Source of the DNA: Gammaproteobacteria bacterium
GTDB lineage: Bacteria; Pseudomonadota; Gammaproteobacteria; Xanthomonadales; Wenzhouxiangellaceae
Assembly (NCBI GenBank): GCA_021772975.1
Contig: JAJFKY010000004.1
Span: 1-64,000 of the forward strand
Length of the DNA: 64,000 nt
Direction of reading: 5' to 3'
Shown here: one piece after another, positions 56,056-63,145 of the stretch
Numbering within the stretch: the first letter of the stretch is position 1
How the letters are laid out: each line of letters opens with the position of its first letter
Position numbers and translations under genes: made by a program
Notes under the pieces: generated by a model
Databases searched by the model: none
Told to the model about the DNA's origin: nothing
What the model saw: only the letters and a program-made list of their open reading frames with translations

Positions 56056-56994
56056 ATGAAAAACATTTATCTAGATCAAAATGTGCTGGGATTCATAGCC
56101 GAGGGGCGGCTCAGTATTAAGCCAAAAGAACCTGTACGGTTGATATTCTCGAACGAGCATCTAAAAGAGATAGCACGAGGTGATAGAACAGAAATCCTTG
56201 ATGTGCTTAGGAATCTCAAAGCACAACGATTATGGATAAAATTAGATTCAAGTCAGCGCATAACTGATGACTGGGTAATTGACAAATACATCGATCCTGA
56301 GCAAGTTTATTTTGAACATCAAGAGTCTGAATCTAATGCTGTAATCAAACCAGACGCAGTCACTGGAATTATTGCTACTCTTTTTGGCTCTCAAGATAGA
56401 TCAGTTATTAAAGACTATCCAAATGAAATTGCAAAAACGGTTGGGTCAAGTCTAAGAGGGATACCTTGGTTAGATGATGCTGTAGTAAAAGGCTTAGAAG
56501 AACTGCTAAAAAACACTGGAGATGAAACAGTACGTTTATTATCAGATTATCAGCCGCTTGAGATGCGCCGCAAAGCTTTAGGTTTCAACAAAGGCCAAGC
56601 CTCGCAGTTTTCAAATTCAGATAACCCACTACGAGATTTATGGAAACATGCAAACGCACACTTTCCAGCGGCTATAACAGCAGAGCAGTTCTATGGTTTT
56701 GATTGTATGTACAAAGAAAATTTCGGATACGAGAAATGGCCTATATTTTTAGGTGTCGCTACATGTTACAACCTACTCAACGCTATTGGCTTCCGACCAG
56801 ACAAGGGGTTAGCTGATAGCTCGCGTGTGCCAGCAAACATCAGTGATGCATACCATGTGGCATATGCAGCACTTTGTCATGGTCTGGTCAGCGCTGATAC
56901 TAAGATGTGCGAAAAAGCTATGGCGATCTTTAAGTATCGAAAGATTGGATGTGGTGTAGTGAATATTAGCGAAAAACTGAAAGCTAAAAGATAG
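56056..56994 (+). CDS. PIN-like domain protein, putative nuclease
   Basis: 312 residues. It starts KNIYLDQNVLGFIAEG (first acidic residue D7), then LIFSNEHLKEIARGDR (about 30-44, Glu). Near the end comes ISDAYHVAYAALCHGLVSADTKMCEKA (D264, D281), then GCGVVNI. That order of acidic residues is the PIN-like nuclease pattern, with a long helical insert of about 200 residues between halves. AT-rich codon use differs from neighbouring chromosome. It is the last gene before attR, the usual cargo position. Candidate RNase/defence protein; no antitoxin gene is adjacent. Confidence 0.72.
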   Translation: MKNIYLDQNVLGFIAEGRLSIKPKEPVRLIFSNEHLKEIARGDRTEILDVLRNLKAQRLWIKLDSSQRITDDWVIDKYIDPEQVYFEHQESESNAVIKPDAVTGIIATLFGSQDRSVIKDYPNEIAKTVGSSLRGIPWLDDAVVKGLEELLKNTGDETVRLLSDYQPLEMRRKALGFNKGQASQFSNSDNPLRDLWKHANAHFPAAITAEQFYGFDCMYKENFGYEKWPIFLGVATCYNLLNAIGFRPDKGLADSSRVPANISDAYHVAYAALCHGLVSADTKMCEKAMAIFKYRKIGCGVVNISEKLKAKR

Positions 56995-57186
56995 ATTAAG
57001 TAATCGGTTAACAAAATACGTATGAAGTAAGGCAAGATAAAACTCAGTCTTGCTAAAATACCCAACTCTGGGTGCTACAGATAGAGGAAATGCGAATAGG
57101 GGGCAAATATGGGGGTTCTTCGAGATTTTCAATAAGTAAATTAGTATATTATTCAAATAGTTGGAGCCATAAATTCAGGGATACAG
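56995..57186. other. right end of the element, non-coding
   Basis: AT-rich. It has one GGGGGCA at 57099-57105 and a further GGGGG at 57111-57115, matching the repeats near attL, and so is likely the right arm of the attachment site. I see no gene. Confidence 0.55.
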
Positions 57187-57210
57187 GGGCCCACCATTTA
57201 GCCTTCCGAA
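57187..57210 (+). repeat. attR
   Basis: Exact 24-bp copy of the attL core. Partial similarity to the attL flank continues for about 40 bp beyond it. Confidence 0.9.
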
Positions 57211-57311
57211 ATCATCTAATAGTATCCTATGAGCCCTATAAAGTAGGGAGTTAGTGCCTTAGCGGGGTTCTGTGTAGTCCCCCATTTATACCTGCCCTCA
57301 GAAGTAGAGCA

Positions 57312-57419
57312 TTAAGCGGCCTGTAATAGCTTCTGTTTCAGGGCCGTTCCGCCCAGTGCCATATGTGGCTTTGCATGGTTGTAGCGCCATTGGCATTTCT
57401 CCTGTAAGGTCTCCACTTC
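57312..57419 (-). pseudogene. IS3-family transposase remnant (C-terminal end)
   Basis: Thirty-five codons plus stop read EVETLQEKCQWRYNHAKPHM then ALGGTALKQKLL, which matches the C-terminal end of IS3-type OrfB transposases (WxxxYNxxRPHxALGGxTPxQ). Upstream sequence no longer encodes transposase. The copy is dead. Confidence 0.7.
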
Positions 57420-57606
57420 AAGAGAGAAAAAACATCTTATCAAGCTGCTTGCTGTGGGCTTCACTTCACCTTTCTTATAACTTTTTCGGGCCGATCAGCC
57501 AAGCCCAAAAAAGCTTATACTAGTATTCACGCATTAAAGGGAGCACGCAGGGAGTGTGCTTAAGTATCCGAGGGAACTGCCGCAAAAAGCGGTAAGGAGC
57601 AATCAT

Positions 57607-58596
57607 ATGGCTCGTTTTATCATTGTTCTGGTGAGTTTTTTTATTGCCCATCAGGGGCTGGCTTATCACAAGTCAGCTCGCTGCGATAACTGCACAGCCA
57701 CTCAATACCGCAACCTGGCGGCTTCGACGGCTGGTTCTTCCGCGAATGTCGGGGTAACTATTTATATCGGTGATTTTGATAACCATCAATTTAATAAATA
57801 CTTTGTGGTGGTGGATCAACCGCTTTCACCAACTGGTGATCCGATTGAAGCCTTAAAAGAGGTGGGTCTTGATTCGGGCGTAACCCCTTGTGGGAGCGGC
57901 CTTGTTTGGCGCATTGCAGCACTTTGTCCACTCGACATAGCCAGCTATGCTATCGTTGACAAAGACACTGCACTGCATCAAACAAGACTCGCTCGCGACC
58001 ATGTCAGATTAAATCAGAGGTTCCCTTGACTGGTTCGTGAATTTCCTGGAAGGGCGGGGTATATTAACGCGAGGTGGCATCGGAGTCGGTAGCGGCCCCA
58101 AAGTGATTGGCACCTATCATGTGCCACGATCAAGCGGCTTTACCACGGCTTATAATGTCGTGAGCATACCCGCCTTTACCCGCCAGCTTGGTCGTCTGGC
58201 CAGTGAGACGACACCTTTAATTTCTGATAGCTTTGCGGCGGTGGAGTTTACCGGTACGATCTTTGAGGCAGTTAATCTGAATTTCTCCTTTGAGTTTATT
58301 TTTGAAGATGGTTCATCTGGTCTCTGGACGTTTAATGAAAGACATGAACTTGATGCGATTCCCGATAAATTCGTGGATTCAGATGACAATGACATCCCGG
58401 ACACGGCTTCGATGTGGCTGGCATGACGGCCATTTTTCCGCGCTTTAACTCGGTCAACATGGCACGCATGGGTGACAGAGTCGGTCAGTTTGGTTTCAGT
58501 GTCTCAGGTCCTGGCCCAGGCGGCGGTGGTAATGGTGGACGCGGTACCTTCAGTTGTGATGAGCAGAGTTGTACGGTTACCTGCCGGCAAAACTGA
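57607..58596 (+). pseudogene. secreted protein gene broken by two frameshifts
   Basis: Three overlapping open pieces follow each other. The first, 57607-58029, has AAGGAG and a signal peptide MARFIIVLVSFFIAHQGLAY. The second is an open frame ending at 58426 (LDWFVNFLEGRGILTRGG...FEFIFEDGSSGLWTF). The third ends at 58596 with a Gly-rich stretch and Cys-containing tail (FSCDEQSCTVTCRQN). Joined, they would make a periplasmic or outer-membrane protein of about 330 residues. Frameshifts fall near 58010-58022 and 58400-58415. I do not recognise the family. Sequencing error is an alternative. Confidence 0.6.
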
Positions 58597-58706
58597 GCGG
58601 CTTAGTACGCTGGAAGTGGTTATCTGATTAGCTTGAATCAAGCTACTGGTAAACAGTGATGCTGTTTTGCTTACGTAGCTAAAACACTATCGTACTTAGA
58701 GCAAAC

Positions 58707-59063
58707 TCACGCAACTTGTTCAATCTGAACCCCGTGGCCTCGCTGCCTGTTCTCAAAAGTCGGATGCAGGCTGGTTACCAGATCTCTGACCACACGCTTT
58801 CTTTTCAGCAGGTTGCACTGCAGATAGATATGTACATGAGTGGCGCCCTGGCTGCTGGCGTAGAGCCAGCCTTTGCTGCTGAGGGGGTTCAGGGCGCTGG
58901 AGAAATCATCGGATTCACCGATGTAGTGCACCTGCCAGCCTGATTCGGTCTGGCTGCACAGCATATACACGCCACCCCACAGCGGCAGACTGGAATCGCT
59001 GCTATGGACAATAAAGTCGTAGTCTGTTTTCGATGCGCCGCACCACATTTGCTCTAACTGCAT
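58707..59063 (-). CDS. GIY-YIG-like small protein, probably catalytically degenerate
   Basis: 118 residues. GGVYML (30-35) and VHYIGESDDF (45-54) have the spacing of the GIY and YIG motifs of that nuclease fold. The Arg expected in the following helix and the metal-binding Glu are not evident. GAGGA precedes the ATG. It could be a binding-only homolog. It is divergent from lexA across 323 bp. Confidence 0.5.
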   Translation of the reverse strand: MQLEQMWCGASKTDYDFIVHSSDSSLPLWGGVYMLCSQTESGWQVHYIGESDDFSSALNPLSSKGWLYASSQGATHVHIYLQCNLLKRKRVVRDLVTSLHPTFENRQRGHGVQIEQVA

Positions 59064-59386
59064 TGCCTTGTCCTCTGGAGCTTATTATCTTTAAATCTTC
59101 TGCAGTGCGCTCAAAGACACCGATCGGGTTTGACCTTTCGAGCCTGTGCCGGTGACGTCAGGCTTGACACGACTGCATGGGCATAGAGTCGCATTTTTGC
59201 GGAAAGCTGTCTGTAGGAAAATCCCCCGCTCTGAAGTAATCAATACCAGCCGAACAGGCCCAGGCTTCGTCATGGGAGAGGGCGAGATGCTGGTGGATTG
59301 TCTGCAGTCCGCGGCAGGCCTTGCCTGTTCTCGATTTGTTCTATATAGTGTTCTATATATATACTCGCACAATCGGAGCATACCCC
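59064..59386. other. intergenic region between the GIY-YIG-like gene and lexA
   Basis: No gene is supported. The right end holds the lexA promoter and operator candidate. A TTGACA at 59164-59169 lacks a matching -10. Confidence 0.5.
59336..59365 (+). promoter_or_regulatory. lexA promoter with direct-repeat operator candidate
   Basis: TGTTCTATATA occurs at 59337-59347 and 59349-59359, a 12-bp period. They overlap a TTGTTC (59336-59341) to TATACT (59360-59365) promoter with an 18-bp spacer, 21 bp before the lexA start. A canonical CTG-N10-CAG SOS box is not present, so the site suggests a different LexA recognition sequence. Confidence 0.55.
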
Positions 59387-59965
59387 ATGACCCAACCCGA
59401 ACGTCAGATTATGGATTTTATCGAGAAGCATATTCAGACCCAGGGCTACAGCCCCAGTGTGACGGAAATCATGCTGGGTATAGGTTATAAGTCGAGGGGT
59501 TCGGTGCATCGCTATATCGATTCTCTGGTCAGAAAGGGGCTGCTGTTACGCGAATCAGGGAGGAACCGTGGGTTAACGCTGCCGGAAAAGCCCAAAATTC
59601 CGCTGCTGGGACGGATTGCAGCCGGCATGCCGATTGAGGCGATTCCCGAAAGTGAATGCGTGGATTTCTACGAAAAACTGAATTGTCCGGGTCTGTATCA
59701 GTTGATTGTGTCCGGGGATTCGATGATCGACGCAGGTATCTGCGATGGTGATTCGGTACTGATCCAGCCGGCTCAATCAGCGCCCAACGGCGCGATTGTG
59801 GTGGCTTTGATTGATGGAGAGAATGCGACCTTGAAGCGTATTTATCAGCGTGACGGCCGGGTTACGCTGAAAGCGGAAAACCCCGCTTATGAACCGCAAT
59901 ATTACCGGCCCGAACAGGTTCAGGTTCAGGGCGTATTGTTTTGCCTGGCCAGGTTTTATCGCTAA
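59387..59965 (+). CDS. lexA: LexA repressor
   Basis: 192 residues: winged-helix DNA-binding domain (ERQIMDFIEKHIQTQGYSPSVTEI, about 5-65) and S24 peptidase domain. The self-cleavage Ala79-Gly80 and catalytic Ser112 (SGDSMID) and Lys150 (ATLKRIY) are all in place. It represses SOS genes until RecA filaments trigger cleavage. The recognition helix region (SRGSVHRYIDSLVRKG) differs from E. coli, in line with the unusual operator. recA is not in the window. Confidence 0.92.
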   Translation: MTQPERQIMDFIEKHIQTQGYSPSVTEIMLGIGYKSRGSVHRYIDSLVRKGLLLRESGRNRGLTLPEKPKIPLLGRIAAGMPIEAIPESECVDFYEKLNCPGLYQLIVSGDSMIDAGICDGDSVLIQPAQSAPNGAIVVALIDGENATLKRIYQRDGRVTLKAENPAYEPQYYRPEQVQVQGVLFCLARFYR

Positions 59966-60058
59966 ACAGCATTTCGAGGTTATGTGACCGGGCCAGCGGC
60001 ATTGCTTCTGGCGTTCGGGATAAGCACAATAAGTCTTCTTGACCACGCTTAGTCAGGC

Positions 60059-61003
60059 ATGACAGACAAGCCTTTTTTCAGTGCGTTCGCGCCCGCATCC
60101 ATCGGTAATTTTATCGTCGGTTTTGATGTTCTGGGGCTGGCTATAGCGCCGGTAGATGGCAGTCTGCTGGGAGATCAGGTTACGGTTGAACCGGCTGAGC
60201 ACAATACACTGACGGTTACCGGAACATACCGTGATCGGGTGCCTCAGGGTGAGGATAACCTGGTTTATAAAGCGGCTCAGCAGATACAAAACTGGTTATC
60301 CAAAAAAGACCATCAACATGTAGCTTTTTCGCTGACCTTGCAAAAGAATTTACCGGTCGGCAGTGGTACAGGCTCCAGTGCGGCATCAGTGGTGGCAGCG
60401 ATTCAGGCACTAACGGCTCTGCTTGATAATCATCAGGGTATCAAAATTCCGATGGCGGATCGCTGGCAAATTATGGCGATGCTTGAAGGCGGGGTTAGTG
60501 GAGCCCAGCATCTGGATAACATTGCACCGGCGGTGTTGGGTGGGTTGGTGCTTTGCCCGGAACAGGGTAACCCGCAGCAGCTGCCGTTTTTCGACGACTG
60601 GCATCTGGTGCTGGCATTCAACGGCCAGCAACTGTTGACTCGTGATTCACGAGCGTGCTTGCCACCTAGCTATCCCAAAGCCCATACCATTGCACAGATG
60701 CAGCGTATGGCAGCGGTGGTGGATGGTTTGTATCGGCAAGATCAGAAGCAGGTGTTACTGCACTTGCAGGATTGCCTGGCAGAACCGTATCGGGCAGAGC
60801 TGATTAGCGGGTATCGGGAATGCAGAGCGGAATTACTGCAACAAGGTGCATTGGCGGTAGGCATATCCGGCGCGGGACCATCTTTTTTTGCCGTCTGCCG
60901 GGAACGAGAACGCGCGCAATCAATGGCCGATTGGTTGCGTGGCAATATGCCACAACAGTCCGGCAGTTTTGTGCATGTTTGCAAGTCCTGGTATCCAAAG
61001 TAG
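60059..61003 (+). CDS. thrB: homoserine kinase, GHMP type
   Basis: 314 residues: ASIGNFIVGFDVLGLAI at the N-terminus, the ATP-binding PVGSGTGSSAASV, and GISGAGPSFFAV near the C-terminus, as in E. coli ThrB. It phosphorylates homoserine on the way to threonine. thrC starts 14 bp after the stop. thrA is not adjacent. Confidence 0.94.
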   Translation: MTDKPFFSAFAPASIGNFIVGFDVLGLAIAPVDGSLLGDQVTVEPAEHNTLTVTGTYRDRVPQGEDNLVYKAAQQIQNWLSKKDHQHVAFSLTLQKNLPVGSGTGSSAASVVAAIQALTALLDNHQGIKIPMADRWQIMAMLEGGVSGAQHLDNIAPAVLGGLVLCPEQGNPQQLPFFDDWHLVLAFNGQQLLTRDSRACLPPSYPKAHTIAQMQRMAAVVDGLYRQDQKQVLLHLQDCLAEPYRAELISGYRECRAELLQQGALAVGISGAGPSFFAVCRERERAQSMADWLRGNMPQQSGSFVHVCKSWYPK

Positions 61004-61016
61004 CAGTGTTGAATCA

Positions 61017-62297
61017 ATGAACGGATTTATCAATATCAGCCAGGCGGATGCCTCGTCACAGGAGAAGCTGAGTTTTACCCAGGCCCTGCTGCGTGGTTTG
61101 GGCCGTGGCGACGGCTTGTTTATGCCGGCCAGCATCATACCGTTGGACAATATTCCAGAGTTATTACAATGCCCGTTTATTGAGCGTAGCGTCAGCATAC
61201 TCCAACACCTGATTGGCGCTGATCCACTACGCGTAAAACTGGACGAAATCGTTACTAGGGCATTTGATTTCCCACTGATGTTGCGACCTTTGGATGATCA
61301 GGTCGCAGTGTTGGAGCTGTTCCATGGCCCATCATTGTCGTTTAAGGATTTCGGCGCCAGGTTTCTGGCAGGTTGCATGCAACATTCATCGGCAGGTCAA
61401 TCGATCACGGTTTTGACAGCCACCAGTGGTGATACCGGCGGAGCTGTTGCCAAAGCATTTTATGACCAGCCGAACGTTCAGGTTGTGATTATTTATCCGC
61501 AGCATGGGGTTACTGATCAGCAGGCCGCCCATTTTGTGGGGCTGGGCGGAAACGTGATCAGCGTGGCGGTAGAAGGCAGTTTTGACGATTGCCAGCGACT
61601 GGCAAAACAGGCTTTTGCCGAGCAGTCACAGGCAGGCAGAAAGCTGATTTCCGCCAACTCCATCAATATAGCGCGGTTACTTGCACAGGTTTGCTACTAT
61701 TTTGAATTGGCTGCTCAGCAAGCTTTTTCAGCGCCATTAACCGTTGCTATACCCAGCGGTAATTTTGGTAACTCAACAGCAGCGATGATAGCCTGTGCAT
61801 TAGGGTTACCGGTCAAAACGGTACTGGCGGTCACCAACGAAAACGACACCGTGCCGCGCTATCTGCTGGACGGTCAATGGCTGCCGAAATCAGTGGTGCA
61901 GACCATTACCAATGCCATTGATATCGCTGCGCCGAATAACTTCACCCGGATTGAATACCTGCAACGACAACAGGCTCATCTGTTGCCGGTATTCCAGTCC
62001 AGCAGCATCAGCGAGCAGCAGACACGTGCCGCCATGCGCGAGCTCGCCAGTGGAGGTTATCTGGCCGATCCGCACACGGCGCTGGCCTGGATGGGTTTGC
62101 GGCAACAGCTGGGTAATGATGAATGTGGAGTGGTTGTTGCGACCGCCCATCCTGCCAAGTTTGCAGATGAGGTACAGGCCATCACCGGCGTCAAGGCTGA
62201 ACATACCCCCAGTTCGGACAGCAAGCTGGCGAGATTGCCGCTTATTCCGGCTGAGTACTCATCACTAAAGAAGATACTTGATAACTATTCTGATTGA
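61017..62297 (+). CDS. thrC: threonine synthase
   Basis: A 426-residue PLP enzyme converting homoserine phosphate to threonine. The PLP Lys is in FHGPSLSFKDFGARF. TATSGDTGGAVAKAF and IPSGNFGN are phosphate-binding and family motifs. A longer in-frame start at 60888 would lie inside thrB, so I use ATG 61017. Confidence 0.95.
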   Translation: MNGFINISQADASSQEKLSFTQALLRGLGRGDGLFMPASIIPLDNIPELLQCPFIERSVSILQHLIGADPLRVKLDEIVTRAFDFPLMLRPLDDQVAVLELFHGPSLSFKDFGARFLAGCMQHSSAGQSITVLTATSGDTGGAVAKAFYDQPNVQVVIIYPQHGVTDQQAAHFVGLGGNVISVAVEGSFDDCQRLAKQAFAEQSQAGRKLISANSINIARLLAQVCYYFELAAQQAFSAPLTVAIPSGNFGNSTAAMIACALGLPVKTVLAVTNENDTVPRYLLDGQWLPKSVVQTITNAIDIAAPNNFTRIEYLQRQQAHLLPVFQSSSISEQQTRAAMRELASGGYLADPHTALAWMGLRQQLGNDECGVVVATAHPAKFADEVQAITGVKAEHTPSSDSKLARLPLIPAEYSSLKKILDNYSD

Positions 62298-62398
62298 CTG
62301 GACCAGCATTAGCTGTTCTCAAATGGATTTAACAGTATAGAGTGGGAGAGTAAAACCAGTCCGAACGATAAAGCGATGACGACATGGTCAGCCTGTGA

Positions 62399-62698
62399 TC
62401 AAGTCTGGCTCTTAGGTGCAGGCTGGGCAACATCGTGACCGGCAGCCTGCAGTTCCGCTTTTTTGCGTTGCTGAATAAATTCCAGTTGCTTGCGGTAGGC
62501 GGCACAAACCCTGTCTACCCCGCCGGGCTGCAGAAAACCCTGGTTGCCGGCTTCCACATAGGTGGTATAGATGCCTGCAGCGGTGTTCATCGCGGCAGCA
62601 ATGATCCGGATATCGGTGCCGTTGTCTTTAAGCTGATTGGCCAGCTCAATTAACTGATTAACGGCCTGATCATGAGACTGGTTGGAATCTGAGCTCAT
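62399..62698 (-). CDS. small helical protein, possibly DUF3144-like
   Basis: 99 residues, helical and soluble. LIELANQLKDNGTDIRIIAAAMNTAAGIYTTYVEAGNQG and GVDRVCAAYRKQLEFIQQRK vaguely recall DUF3144 proteins, but I am not sure. It lies 12 bp downstream of the bactofilin gene on the same strand and may be co-transcribed with it. Confidence 0.65.
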   Translation of the reverse strand: MSSDSNQSHDQAVNQLIELANQLKDNGTDIRIIAAAMNTAAGIYTTYVEAGNQGFLQPGGVDRVCAAYRKQLEFIQQRKKAELQAAGHDVAQPAPKSQT

Positions 62699-62710
62699 CA
62701 GAAGTGCCGC

Positions 62711-63145
62711 TCAGGCGGCATTACCGCTTTCCGAGGATTTGGCATCCCCACTGGGTTTGACCAGACTGACGGTTTTGTCATCCCGGATTCGGCTCTGGCC
62801 GATAAAGCGGCCGCCGGATTCAATCACCAGATCATCGGTGACCACTTCACCATTGACTTGCCCGCTGGCGACAATCTCCAGACGCTGGCAGTCAACATTG
62901 GCGTCCATATGCCCGCACACCACAATATGCTTGGCTTTGATCTGTCCTTCGAACCGGCCGGTTTCACCAATCGCGACATTAGCCTGCGACTCGATGCTGC
63001 CCTCGACGCGGCCGTCGATATGCAGATTATCGCTTAGGGTGAGGCTGCCGTTAACGTGACTTTGGGCGGCGACAAGCGTTGTGCCACTCGGGGCTGAAGT
63101 TGCTGTCTGGCGTTCCTCGCGATCACTTTTTCCAATGATTCCCAT
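62711..63145 (-). CDS. bactofilin
   Basis: 144 residues of polymer-forming cytoskeletal protein. The beta-helix core (HVNGSLTLSDNLHIDGRVEGS, NVAIGETGRFEGQIKA, LVIESGGRFIGQSR) is flanked by disordered tails. Bactofilins form membrane-associated filaments that position cell-wall enzymes. The only plausible start (MGIIGKSDREER) lies 112 bases inside the upstream M23 peptidase gene, in another frame. Pairing with an M23 peptidase is a known arrangement. Confidence 0.9.
   Translation of the reverse strand: MGIIGKSDREERQTATSAPSGTTLVAAQSHVNGSLTLSDNLHIDGRVEGSIESQANVAIGETGRFEGQIKAKHIVVCGHMDANVDCQRLEIVASGQVNGEVVTDDLVIESGGRFIGQSRIRDDKTVSLVKPSGDAKSSESGNAA

Larger units (their letters stand above)
51732..57210. 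mobile_element. 5.5-kb integrative element in tRNA-Ile2, satellite-like
   Basis: The element is bounded by an exact 24-bp direct repeat at 51732-51755 and 57187-57210. It carries a tyrosine integrase next to the tRNA, an AlpA regulator, a winged-helix protein, two small-terminase-like proteins, a PIN-like nuclease and four unknown small genes, nearly all on the plus strand. From about 53.1 kb its base composition is AT-richer than the surrounding chromosome. There are no capsid, tail or large terminase genes, so it is not a complete prophage. Phage satellite is the best guess. Confidence 0.85.

Noticed and set aside
57072-57254. 60-codon frame crossing attR
   Set aside because: It spans the element junction, so it cannot be an ancestral gene, and has no ribosome-binding site.
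59164-59192. sigma70 promoter from TTGACA at 59164
   Set aside because: No acceptable -10 hexamer at 16-18 bp spacing.
59146-59490. 114-codon plus-strand frame overlapping the lexA start
   Set aside because: It overlaps the lexA promoter and N-terminal codons in another frame; translation has no family likeness.
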